Assembly (NCBI GenBank): GCA_016213775.1
Contig: JACQZR010000088.1
Coordinates: 1-64,000 of the forward strand
Source: Acidobacteriota bacterium
GTDB lineage: Bacteria > Acidobacteriota > Terriglobia > Bryobacterales > Bryobacteraceae
Reading direction: 5' to 3'
DNA: 64,000 bases
The number at the start of each line of letters is the position of its first letter. Positions within the stretch are counted from its first letter, which is position 1. This document shows, in pieces, positions 8,037 through 16,550 of this stretch. A program made the translations under genes and the position numbers. The notes below the pieces were generated by a model. That model was given only the letters and a program-made list of their open reading frames with translations, did not search any database and had not been told where the DNA came from.

Positions 8037-10484
8037 ATGGAACGCTATATCTGCATTCACGGGCATTTCTACCAGCCCCCGCGTGAGAATCCCTGGCTGG
8101 AAGCCGTTGAGTTACAGGATTCCGCTTATCCCTACCATGATTGGAATGAGCGTATCACTGCCGAATGTTATGCCCCTAACAGCGCTTCCCGCATACTCGA
8201 TGCCGATTCGAAAATCATCGACATCGTCAACAACTATTCCAGAATCAGCTTCAACTTCGGCCCTACTTTGCTAGCCTGGCTCGAACAGACAACCCCTAAC
8301 GTCTATCAGGCCATCCTCGACGCCGACAAAGACAGCCGGCAGCGTCACGCCGGCCACGGCTCCGCCCTCGCCCAGGCGTACAACCACATGATCCTCCCGC
8401 TCGCCAACCGCCGTGACAAACGCACTCAAATCCTGTGGGGCATCCGCGACTTCCAACAACGCTTCGGCCGCGATCCGGAGGGAATGTGGCTTCCGGAAAC
8501 CGCCGTCGATATCCAAACCCTCGACATCCTTGCCGGCCTGGGCATCCGCTTCACTATCCTGAGCCCTAACCAAGCCAGTCACGTCCGTCCCATCGGCGGG
8601 AGGCACTGGCGCGACGTGCGGGACGGCCGCGTCGATCCGTCCACCGCCTACCGCTTGAAACTCCCCTCGCGGCGCACCATCACCATCTTCTTTTACGACG
8701 GTCCCATCTCTCGCGCCATCGCCTTCGAGGACCTCCTGTCCCGCGGTGAGAACCTCGCCGGCCGCCTCTGCGGGGCATTCAACGACGATCGCACCTGGCC
8801 CCAACTCGTGCACATCGCCACCGACGGCGAAACCTACGGCCACCACCGCCGCCACGCTGACATGGCCCTTGCCTACGCGCTCAATCAGCTCGAGTCCTGC
8901 CCGAATACCCGCCTCACCAACTTCGGCCAGTTCCTGGAAATGCATCCCCCCATCCACGAAGTCCGCATCATCGAGAACAGTTCCTGGAGTTGCATTCATG
9001 GCATTGGCCGCTGGTCCAACAACTGCGGCTGCAATTCCGGATCTCATGGTAATTGGAATCAGGAATGGCGTGCCCCCCTCCGCGAGGCTCTCGATTGGCT
9101 GTGCGATCAGCTCGCTCCCCTCTTCGAGTTCGCAGCCTCTAAGTTATTCATCGATCCCTGGCGCGCTCGAGACGACTATATCCGCATCATCCTCGACCGC
9201 TCGCAACACAACCTGGACTCCTTCTTTCAAGGTCACTGCAAACGCGAACTCTCACCGGCGGAGCGCACTCGAGGCATCATGCTCCTCGAGCTCCAGCGCC
9301 ACGCCATGTTGATGTACACCAGTTGCGGCTGGTTCTTTGATGAGCTCTCCGGCATCGAAACTGTCCAGGTGATCCAGTACGCCGGACGCGCACTACAGTT
9401 GGGAATCGAGCTCTTCGGAGACGGCCTCGAGGCCGGCTTTCTGGAACGCCTCGAGCGCGCGAAAAGCAACCTTCCCGAGCACCGCGACGGCAAGCGCATT
9501 TACGAAAAGTTCGTTCGCCCCGCTATGATCGACCTCGAAAAAGTCGGAGCACACTACGCCATCAGCTCTCTGTTTGAAGACTTTGGCGAAGAGGCCCGGA
9601 TCTACTGTAATTCCGTTCAGCGGCACGAGTTCCAGCTCCTTCACGAAGGCGCGGCACGCCTCGCCATCGGTAAGGCCACTGTGTCCTCGCTGATCACCGG
9701 CCAGTCCGTCGACGTCAGCTTCGGCGTCCTGCACCTCGGCGATCAGAACATCTGTGGCGGCGTCTCCAGCTTCCCCGGCGAGGAGAAACATCAAGCCCTC
9801 GCGGCGGAAGTCACAGCCGTCTTCCGCCGCGGCGACCTCACCGAAAGTCTGCGCGCCTTGGACCGCAGCTTCGGCGGCGGCGACTACTCCGTCCGCCTTC
9901 TATTCCGCGACCAGCAGCGCAAAATCGTCAACCTCATTCTCGAGGAAGCTCTCACTGAAGCCGCCTCCCTATACCGCAATTTCTACCTGCGCCACGGCAC
10001 GCTCCTGCGCTTTGTGGGTGATCTTGGCATCCCCCTGCCTACACGCTTCAACATGGCTGTCGACTTCACACTCAATGAAGAGCTGCGCGCCGCGCTCACA
10101 GCCAGTGATCCTGACCCGGCTCACATCCAGGAACTGCTCCAGCAGGTCCAGCGGGCCGGGGTGTCCCTCGATTCGGTGACCCTCGAATTCGCCGTCCGCC
10201 GCTCCACCGAGAGCGCCGCCTTGCGCTTTCATCAGAACCCCGATCTCGCGGAGATCAATGCCTTCGACAAGATCATCGCTATCTGCCGCTCGCTCCCATT
10301 CGAAGTGAATATTTGGGCGCCACAAAACGCCTACTTCGATGTCATGCGGAAGCATCTCGATCAGCGTGTACAGGCCGCCGAAAACGGTGACTCCCAAGCC
10401 GCCTCCTGGGTCGCCGCCGCCCGCTCCCTGGGCGACCAGCTCTCCGTGGCCACTCACTCCATTCCCGTGGCGGTTGGCGGATGA
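8037..10484 (+). CDS. GH57 glycoside hydrolase with C-terminal DUF3536
   Basis: An 815-residue cytosolic enzyme of the GH57 group that acts on alpha-glucans (annotated as alpha-amylase or alpha-mannosidase; exact substrate unknown). The N-terminal GH57 barrel begins with YICIHGHFYQPPRENPW. The nucleophile is expected at Glu154 in GMWLPETAVD, and the acid/base at Asp263 in IATDGETYGHH. The C-terminal half (from about residue 340) matches the DUF3536 extension. No signal peptide. GGAG lies 10 bases before ATG. It stands alone; a hairpin (10495-10512) follows the stop codon. A role in glycogen or trehalose turnover is a guess from the family only. Confidence 0.88.
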   Translation: MERYICIHGHFYQPPRENPWLEAVELQDSAYPYHDWNERITAECYAPNSASRILDADSKIIDIVNNYSRISFNFGPTLLAWLEQTTPNVYQAILDADKDSRQRHAGHGSALAQAYNHMILPLANRRDKRTQILWGIRDFQQRFGRDPEGMWLPETAVDIQTLDILAGLGIRFTILSPNQASHVRPIGGRHWRDVRDGRVDPSTAYRLKLPSRRTITIFFYDGPISRAIAFEDLLSRGENLAGRLCGAFNDDRTWPQLVHIATDGETYGHHRRHADMALAYALNQLESCPNTRLTNFGQFLEMHPPIHEVRIIENSSWSCIHGIGRWSNNCGCNSGSHGNWNQEWRAPLREALDWLCDQLAPLFEFAASKLFIDPWRARDDYIRIILDRSQHNLDSFFQGHCKRELSPAERTRGIMLLELQRHAMLMYTSCGWFFDELSGIETVQVIQYAGRALQLGIELFGDGLEAGFLERLERAKSNLPEHRDGKRIYEKFVRPAMIDLEKVGAHYAISSLFEDFGEEARIYCNSVQRHEFQLLHEGAARLAIGKATVSSLITGQSVDVSFGVLHLGDQNICGGVSSFPGEEKHQALAAEVTAVFRRGDLTESLRALDRSFGGGDYSVRLLFRDQQRKIVNLILEEALTEAASLYRNFYLRHGTLLRFVGDLGIPLPTRFNMAVDFTLNEELRAALTASDPDPAHIQELLQQVQRAGVSLDSVTLEFAVRRSTESAALRFHQNPDLAEINAFDKIIAICRSLPFEVNIWAPQNAYFDVMRKHLDQRVQAAENGDSQAASWVAAARSLGDQLSVATHSIPVAVGG

Positions 10485-10494
10485 CCTTCTGAGC

Positions 10495-10512
10495 GTCCTG
10501 AAACAACAGGAC
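10495..10512. other. Hairpin directly after the GH57 gene
   Basis: GTCCTG and CAGGAC flank a six-base AAACAA loop ten bases past the GH57 stop codon. No T-run follows, so termination is uncertain. The hairpin is also exactly where similarity of the minus-strand MazF fragment stops, so it could be the breakpoint of the deletion that removed the toxin's C-terminus. Confidence 0.35.
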
Positions 10513-10658
10513 GGTACCCCCCGAATCGTTGTAGTTACCGGCGCAACAGTCGCTGTGGAGAGATAGTCGAGGGCGCTGTCGCGAGTAAGAATGAGGACCG
10601 GACGTTCCTTGTCAGGTGGAGAAAACCGGTACATGCGTAACTGGAATTGGTAAGCCAC
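10509..10658 (-). pseudogene. MazF/PemK-type toxin fragment
   Basis: About 50 codons from a GTG read as a MazF/PemK N-terminal half: YRFSPPDKERPVLILTRDSA, then TVAPVTTTIRGVPS. Intact relatives continue for another 50-60 residues, but here the frame runs into the antisense of the GH57 3' end. The conserved SPPDKERPV and TRDSA segments leave little doubt about origin. The missing C-terminal half makes an active mRNA interferase unlikely. Upstream on the same strand lies a remnant of a ribbon-helix-helix antitoxin, separated by a 75-base element with inverted ends. Confidence 0.75.
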
Positions 10659-10714
10659 TGGTTCGACCAGTGAGACTCGAAAAGGTTTCTTCTAAAGGCA
10701 ACAGCAAGAATATC

Positions 10715-10789
10715 TCTCACGGAGGACACGGAGATCACGGAGCCAAACCAACCTGATCTGTCCCGTTGACCTCCGCGCGCTCCGTGAGA
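10715..10789. repeat. Small inverted-repeat element inside the broken MazEF locus
   Basis: TCTCACGGAG (10715-10724) and CTCCGTGAGA (10780-10789) form ten-base perfect terminal inverted repeats around 55 bases that include further CACGGAG copies. Size and ends resemble a miniature non-autonomous insertion. It lies between the antitoxin and toxin remnants. No target-site duplication is evident, so a palindromic repeat of other origin remains possible. Confidence 0.4.
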
Positions 10790-10882
10790 ACGAAAAACGC
10801 CCGGACAACGTGGAAATCCGAAGGAGGCAGGCGGTATCCACATTGGATTCGAACGGAAGCAGGTGTCGCCCGGACCAACGGC

Positions 10883-11005
10883 CCGGTCGCGCTGCTCGCG
10901 TGAGCGAATCTCCAACCGTTTGAGGCGTTCCCGCAGCGCTTCGCGAATCAGCGCTGATCGGTTGACCTTTTTCCGCAGCGCCGCTTGATCGGCGGCTCGC
11001 AACAA
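10883..11005 (-). pseudogene. Ribbon-helix-helix antitoxin fragment (partner of the MazF remnant)
   Basis: About 41 codons without a start codon: LLRAADQAALRKKVNRSALI followed by REALRERLKRLEIR. This is the helical part of RHH antitoxins that precede MazF-type toxins. The N-terminal beta strand and start are lost where the frame abuts the stop codon of the TonB receptor gene (11014), and downstream the frame becomes nonsense. Together with the truncated toxin it is a dead module. Confidence 0.6.
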
Positions 11006-11013
11006 TTCAGAGT

Positions 11014-14000
11014 TTAAAACACCACCCGCAGCCCGAACTGGATGATCCGCGGGTCGCGTGCCGAGGTGATCGTGCCAAACGTCGAACTCACATTCAATCC
11101 GTTCGGCCCCGGTGAGAAACCAACAGCCGGATTCCCGTAATTCGTGTGGTTCACAAAGTTGAACATCTCGGCCCGGAATTGCAATTTGACCCGTTCCCAC
11201 AGCCGCGTGTCCTTAATAATGGACAGATCGAAGTTCACCACTCCCGGACCCCGCACATCGGGCAGGACGCGCCCCAGGTTGCCATAAGTGAAGTTCGGCG
11301 GATTGACAAACTGCGTCGTATCGAACCACCGCTCCGGTGTCGGATTGTCGAGCTTCGCGCTCACACCCGTCGAATTGGGCCGGTTCGCCAAAAAATTGCT
11401 CGCTCCGCGGACCACCAGCGGTAGTCCCCCTTGCAGCGTGCCGATCAGGTTCAACTGCCACCCGCCGGCAATGGCGCGCGCCGCGGCATTCCCGTTGGCC
11501 CAGCGCTTCCCGCGGCCAAACGGCAGCTCGTAAATGCCGCTCACCACCAGCCGGTTGGATACGTCCGTCGGGTCAATGGACCGTTCCGCCCGACGGTTGT
11601 ACTTGCCGCTCTGATAGCCGTTGTCGCTGCCCACCTCCACCGATCCGAAATTCACCGGCACCACGGCGCTGTCACTGATCAGCTTGGCGAAGGTGTACGA
11701 CCCGAGAATCGCGAAGCCGGATGACAGCCGCTTCTCGACGCTCATCTGCAGCGAGTGATAGATGGAGCTGCCAATATGCGGCAGCCGCACGTTGACCGCG
11801 GAATAATACGGAAACGGCCGCAGCGATTGCGACCGGCTGATGGTGGCGCCACCAAGGGTTCCGGGAACACGGCCGCTATAGGGATTCGCCACCTGGTCCT
11901 GTAGAGCGAGCCCCAGTGAGTTGTACTGCGGATCCAACTGGTTGTAATCGAACCCGCCGGCGATCAGGTTGGCCCCGCGATTGGCGCTGTAAGCCGCGTC
12001 CAACAGCACACGGCCCGGCAACTGGCGTTGCACGGAAACCGTCCACTGCTGCGACATCGGGACCTTCTCATTTGCCTGATCCCAACTCACGGCCGAACTC
12101 AGCAGGAAACCTGGCCCGAGCTTCGAACCTAGAGGCTCAGTGGCCGCGAACGGCACGCCATCCTTGAACTGGAATGCCACCAGATTGCTATTGTTGTTCG
12201 GCGGATTGTAAGTAGTCACCGTATTCGCAAAACCCGCCGTCGCGCCAAAGCCATCGCGATAAAACGTCTGTGGGTAGAAGATGCTGTAGCCGCCGCGGAT
12301 CACCGTGACGCCTTTGCCGCCCAGGTCATACGCAAAGCCGAACCGTGGTCCGAAGTTGGTGTAGACAGGCTGAAGCGCCGAGTTGCCGTAGTCGATGCGG
12401 GCGTATTGGATGCGGCCCATCAGTCCGGTGTCCGGATTGGTCACGAATGGATTGAAATTCGACGTGCCGCCGTTGCGCTCAAACCCCCACTGCTGATAAT
12501 CCCAGCGCAGGCCAAGGTTGAACGTCAATCGCCGCGTGGCCTTCCAATCATCCTGCACAAAGAAGCTGTACGACTTGCCCGCCTCTGACTCGCCGGAATA
12601 CCGCGTAATGGTCGCACTGCTCACCGCTCCCATCAGGAACGTAGCGAGAGAGCTCCCCGTTCCCGTCTGATTCTGCGGATTGCCAGTCAATCCCCCTGCG
12701 AAGTTGAACTGTCCTGACGGCACCTCGCGTTGATAGTTGTTCGCCTGGTTGACGCGCACATCCGCGCCCGCCTTAAGCGTATGGCTGCCGTGGATCTTGG
12801 TCACCAGATCGAAGAACTGCCACGTGGTGGACCCGCGCAGTCCCACGGTAAACGCCCCAAACCCGGGGAGTCCGTTATCCACGCGCGGCAGCGTATCGCG
12901 CGGAACGCTTGCCGGCAGCCCCAGTTTCTCGGGCCAGCTCTGACCGAAGCTGTAAGCCTGGAACGGAAACGCCTGCCGCGCCACGCTGACGCGGAATTCA
13001 TTCAGCAGCGTGGGCGTGAACGTATGCGTGTCGCTCACCACGTAGTTGTAGTTGCGATAGTAGTCCAGGCGCGCGCGCACGTTGGGGTCGGGCAGGGAAC
13101 CGGCGAAGCCGTTATCGTTGAAATGCTTGTAATACTGAAACCGCCCGAAGAGCATGTTGCTGTCGCTCAGCTTCTGATCCACCTTGATGCTCTCCTGATT
13201 CATATCGCGGTTTTCGTTCACCTGGCCGATCCAGTTTTGGGCATTGGTGAACGCATTCGACGGCGCGCGGTTCGCCAGCGGGTAGAACTGCAGCATCTTC
13301 TGCGATACGGGGTCCAGCCGGCTGGCCGGAATCACGCTGCCCGCCAGTGGCTGCCGCACAAAGCCTGACCCGCTCGGGTTGGCGATCGTCGTCGCTGGAT
13401 CGTAGATCGGAATCTGCCGCCCCGTCGCGTCAAACAGCCGCGCGAAATTGCCGCTCCGCTGCTCTTCCGTCGGCACAGTTAGAATGTTCGACCGGTTGCG
13501 CTTGTTCCGCCACGCTTCATAGTTGAAGAAGAAGAACGTCTTGTTGCGGCCGTTGTACACTTTGGGGATCAGCACCGGTCCACCAATCGTCGCGCCGTAC
13601 TGGTGATAGCGGAACGGTTCCTTGGACGCTGTGTAAGCGCGCCGCGCATCGAACGCATCGTTGCGGGCAAAGTACGAGGCCGTTCCATGAAAATCGTTCG
13701 TCCCGCTCTTGGTTACGATGTTCACCACACCGCCGGCCGTGAAGCCGAACTCCGCCGACATCGTGCTCGACTGCACCTTGAACTCCTGCACCGCATCCAC
13801 AGTCGGATTCACGTTGAGGTCGGCCAGAAAGGCGCTGTTGTTGTTGGCGCCGTCGAGGACAAAGCTGTTCAGTGAGCTCGGGCCGCCGTTAATGCTGATG
13901 GCCGACAACGCAATCCCGCGATCGACGAAGTTGTTGTTCACCGCACCTGCTTGCGATTTGACCCCGGGCGCCAGCATTACCAGCGCCAGCGCATTGCGGC

Positions 14001-14436
14001 CGTTCAGCGGCAGCTCGGCAACGCGCCGGTTCTCGATCACCTTGCCCACTGTGGCGCTGCCGGTATCCACCAGCGCTGCCTCGCCTGTTACTTCAATTGA
14101 CTCCGCGGTAGCACCAATTTCCAGCCGCAGCGACAGTGCCACGCGCTGATCCACCTGCAGCGTGATCCCGGTGCGGTTCACTTTCTTGAACCCTTGCTTC
14201 TCCGCCGTGATGGTGTACATGCCCACCGCCAGCGACGGGGCGCTGAAGTAGCCCTCCTGATTGGTGGCGGTGTTAAAAGTAGCGTTGGTTTCGGTGTTGA
14301 TGATTTGCACCGTAGTGCCTGGTACCGCCGCGCCCGTGGCGTCGGTGACAGTTCCTGCAATCGACCCTCTGCCTTGCTGCGCATGCATGGGCAGGCAGAA
14401 AACGGCCAGTAAGGCCAAACAAATGAATCGCGACAT
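11014..14436 (-). CDS. TonB-dependent receptor, Oar-like, with carboxypeptidase regulatory-like domain
   Basis: An 1140-residue outer-membrane protein. Residues 1-19 are a signal peptide ending MHAQ; residues 24-105 are a carboxypeptidase-regulatory (CarboxypepD_reg) fold beginning GSIAGTVTDATGAAVPG; a plug domain follows with ELPLNGRNALALVMLAPGV and the beta barrel fills the rest, ending in an aromatic residue (GLRVVF) as outer-membrane barrels do. This architecture is greatly expanded in Acidobacteriota, where the transported substrate is usually unknown. The gene is 27 bases downstream of a Tat-exported protein and in line with a two-component system, so substrate uptake may be under that system's control. 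The broken MazEF module begins right after its stop. Confidence 0.92.
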   Translation of the reverse strand: MSRFICLALLAVFCLPMHAQQGRGSIAGTVTDATGAAVPGTTVQIINTETNATFNTATNQEGYFSAPSLAVGMYTITAEKQGFKKVNRTGITLQVDQRVALSLRLEIGATAESIEVTGEAALVDTGSATVGKVIENRRVAELPLNGRNALALVMLAPGVKSQAGAVNNNFVDRGIALSAISINGGPSSLNSFVLDGANNNSAFLADLNVNPTVDAVQEFKVQSSTMSAEFGFTAGGVVNIVTKSGTNDFHGTASYFARNDAFDARRAYTASKEPFRYHQYGATIGGPVLIPKVYNGRNKTFFFFNYEAWRNKRNRSNILTVPTEEQRSGNFARLFDATGRQIPIYDPATTIANPSGSGFVRQPLAGSVIPASRLDPVSQKMLQFYPLANRAPSNAFTNAQNWIGQVNENRDMNQESIKVDQKLSDSNMLFGRFQYYKHFNDNGFAGSLPDPNVRARLDYYRNYNYVVSDTHTFTPTLLNEFRVSVARQAFPFQAYSFGQSWPEKLGLPASVPRDTLPRVDNGLPGFGAFTVGLRGSTTWQFFDLVTKIHGSHTLKAGADVRVNQANNYQREVPSGQFNFAGGLTGNPQNQTGTGSSLATFLMGAVSSATITRYSGESEAGKSYSFFVQDDWKATRRLTFNLGLRWDYQQWGFERNGGTSNFNPFVTNPDTGLMGRIQYARIDYGNSALQPVYTNFGPRFGFAYDLGGKGVTVIRGGYSIFYPQTFYRDGFGATAGFANTVTTYNPPNNNSNLVAFQFKDGVPFAATEPLGSKLGPGFLLSSAVSWDQANEKVPMSQQWTVSVQRQLPGRVLLDAAYSANRGANLIAGGFDYNQLDPQYNSLGLALQDQVANPYSGRVPGTLGGATISRSQSLRPFPYYSAVNVRLPHIGSSIYHSLQMSVEKRLSSGFAILGSYTFAKLISDSAVVPVNFGSVEVGSDNGYQSGKYNRRAERSIDPTDVSNRLVVSGIYELPFGRGKRWANGNAAARAIAGGWQLNLIGTLQGGLPLVVRGASNFLANRPNSTGVSAKLDNPTPERWFDTTQFVNPPNFTYGNLGRVLPDVRGPGVVNFDLSIIKDTRLWERVKLQFRAEMFNFVNHTNYGNPAVGFSPGPNGLNVSSTFGTITSARDPRIIQFGLRVVF

Positions 14437-14463
14437 AGCAATCTCCCTTGAAGCACCCTCAGT

Positions 14464-15867
14464 CTACACGAAGAAGAACGTAGCAGTAGAACGGCAATCC
14501 ACTAGCGGCGTGAGCCGCACCCAATGTGCCGAAAACGCATCCGGGAACACATGTTTTGCATAGCCCTCGCTTGGAACCGCCAGCCGCTCGTAGCGGTGCC
14601 ACGTGCCGTTCCCCATGAAGTCGATCTCAATATCGAAGGAGCCCGCACGGTCCGTGTTCACATGCAGCATCTTACGCTCAAATCCGGTGAGCAGAAAGGG
14701 ATCCGACGGCTGGCCCTTTTTCACCTCCGCCTTCCACCACGGACCGCCCCAGCCTTGCGGCTTGCCCCAACTCCACAGATCGTCGGTTTTGCCCAACCAC
14801 AAACCCGATTGCGGCTGCCCCGAAAGCGCATTGTTATCGCGATTCGGAGTGGTCTGGTTGCCGCCAACCGCGAACAATCCGCGGAAAGCGCAGTAATCGG
14901 GAATGATGCGCAGATGCTGGCAGATCGGCTTCACGCCCCATATGCGGCCATCAAACGCCATCGGCTGCAGCTCATAGAACATCCCCTGAATGTCCATCAG
15001 ATAATGTTCGGTCTCCACTTCGCGAATGCGCATCCACTCGGTCTGCCACGCCTGGCTCATCGCGTGCGTCGCCTTCGGCAAACGGTACCGCTGCCACGTG
15101 CCGTTCACCAGCGCCCAGAACAAAACCGAAGCCTCGTCCCAGCCGGTGGCAAAGAGCACAGAGCCGAGATCCTGCCGAGCGGCCACATCCATGTGCGGCT
15201 TGCCCGATAGCTTGTTCCACCGCTTGCCGTCGTATTCAAACAATCCTGCCTGGTCCTCGCCGAACTGGTAGAACCCGTTATTGGCCACCACCACGCGGCC
15301 CTGCGCCGTGTAGCCGCCCTTGAAGTGCGGGCGCGAGGCGATCTTCATTTCCTTCACCAGATCGGTGATCACGCGCGGCTTCAGATCATTCACATCCATT
15401 TCCAGGAACTCGCCTTCCATGCACTGGTAATAGACGCGATTCGCCGCATCGGTGAGGTGGCGCATGGTGGAGGTGAGGCGGTATTTGTCCATCTCCGGAA
15501 TGTGCTTCCAATTCCCCTTCGCATCGATAACGTACGGTCCGATGAAGCACTGGTTCGACTCGCGATGAATCAACCGGTTGGCATGCGTGCCGTTGTGCAC
15601 GTGCACACGCTCGCTCTCCAGCGATTCGTTGATGCGGTAGAGGCCGAGCCCGTAACCTGTGCCGATCTTGTGGCTGTTGTACGTGACTGCCCACAGCGAA
15701 TCCGCCCAGGGCATCAGCGCGCCGATGCCACATTCCGAGCGCGCGGGCATCACGTCGGCTTTGAAGCCGATATTGGCTTGGGCGCCATTCTTCAATGTCT
15801 GTCCGGAAGCGGGCACGGCAAGCGATGCGCCAGCCAGCGATTTGAGGTATGAGCGTCGAGTGGACAA
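14464..15867 (-). CDS. Tat-exported protein of unknown function
   Basis: A 467-residue protein with a twin-arginine signal (STRRSYLKSLAGASLAVPAS) and a soluble, Trp/Tyr/Gly-rich mature part that suggests a beta-propeller or beta-sandwich fold. Repeated segments of the kind GLYRI, GLFEYDGKRW and GTWQRYRLP support a propeller. I do not recognise the family and see no catalytic motif. It is encoded just before the Oar-like TonB receptor (27-base gap) and after a response regulator, so a partner role in substrate binding or surface sensing is plausible. Export signal is clear; function is not. Confidence 0.7.
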   Translation of the reverse strand: MSTRRSYLKSLAGASLAVPASGQTLKNGAQANIGFKADVMPARSECGIGALMPWADSLWAVTYNSHKIGTGYGLGLYRINESLESERVHVHNGTHANRLIHRESNQCFIGPYVIDAKGNWKHIPEMDKYRLTSTMRHLTDAANRVYYQCMEGEFLEMDVNDLKPRVITDLVKEMKIASRPHFKGGYTAQGRVVVANNGFYQFGEDQAGLFEYDGKRWNKLSGKPHMDVAARQDLGSVLFATGWDEASVLFWALVNGTWQRYRLPKATHAMSQAWQTEWMRIREVETEHYLMDIQGMFYELQPMAFDGRIWGVKPICQHLRIIPDYCAFRGLFAVGGNQTTPNRDNNALSGQPQSGLWLGKTDDLWSWGKPQGWGGPWWKAEVKKGQPSDPFLLTGFERKMLHVNTDRAGSFDIEIDFMGNGTWHRYERLAVPSEGYAKHVFPDAFSAHWVRLTPLVDCRSTATFFFV

Positions 15868-15932
15868 CGTTGTCTCCTGAAGGTTCCTTCCCTTCTAGCA
15901 AAAGGCAACGCGCCGCACATCGGACAAATGTC

Positions 15933-16550
15933 CTATCCCAGATGCACCAGCCCGCGGCGGTTTGCCTCCAGAACCGCTTGCGTGCGATCGGCCACGCCGA
16001 GCTTCTGGAAGACGTGTGTCAGGTGCAGCCGCACCGTCTTTTCCGCGATCCCCAGCCGGTCGGCGATGTCGCGGTTGCTCATTCCGGACGCCAGCGCAGT
16101 GAGCACATCCAGTTCGCGCGCCGTCAGCTCATCGTCAGGGTGACGATGCTCCAGCAGATGCGACAACGCTTCAGGCAAGTACTGCCGTCCCTGGTGCACC
16201 GCGCGAATCGCGGCAATCAATTCATCGGCTCCGGCATCCTTTGTCAGATACGCGCTCGCCCCCGCGCGCAACGCCCGGTGGACATCCTCGCTCCCGCTGT
16301 AATTGGACAACACCACGAAGGCGGCATCGGCATCCTGATGGCGGATCTGCGCCATCACTTCCAGGCCGGACATGCCGGGCAATCGGAGGTCGACGATGCA
16401 CAGGTCCGGCCGGTGTTCCGCATACAGCCGCACCGCATCTTCGCCCGATGGTGTCTCCGCCACGATCTGCATTCCCTCGTGCCCGTCCACCACCGTGTGC
16501 AGGGCGATGCGGGCGAAGTATTGGTCCTCCACAAGCAGGATGCGAATCAC
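15933..16550 (-). CDS. NarL/FixJ-family response regulator
   Basis: A 205-residue regulator: receiver domain at residues 2-120 with Glu8/Asp9, phospho-acceptor Asp54 (CIVDLRLPG) and Lys104 (YLTKDAG), then a LuxR HTH at about 140-200 (LTARELDVLTALASGMSN, then EKTVRLHLTHVFQKLG). Its start codon overlaps the stop of the propeller kinase by four bases, so the two are translationally coupled partners. The next gene on the strand is the Tat-exported protein 65 bases on, followed by the TonB receptor; these are candidate targets or simply cotranscribed. Confidence 0.92.
   Translation of the reverse strand: MIRILLVEDQYFARIALHTVVDGHEGMQIVAETPSGEDAVRLYAEHRPDLCIVDLRLPGMSGLEVMAQIRHQDADAAFVVLSNYSGSEDVHRALRAGASAYLTKDAGADELIAAIRAVHQGRQYLPEALSHLLEHRHPDDELTARELDVLTALASGMSNRDIADRLGIAEKTVRLHLTHVFQKLGVADRTQAVLEANRRGLVHLG

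Noticed and set aside
10652-10670. Hairpin CACTGGT TCG ACCAGTG as a tRNA T-arm
   Set aside because: The surrounding sequence does not fold as a tRNA, and it coincides with the start of the MazF fragment.
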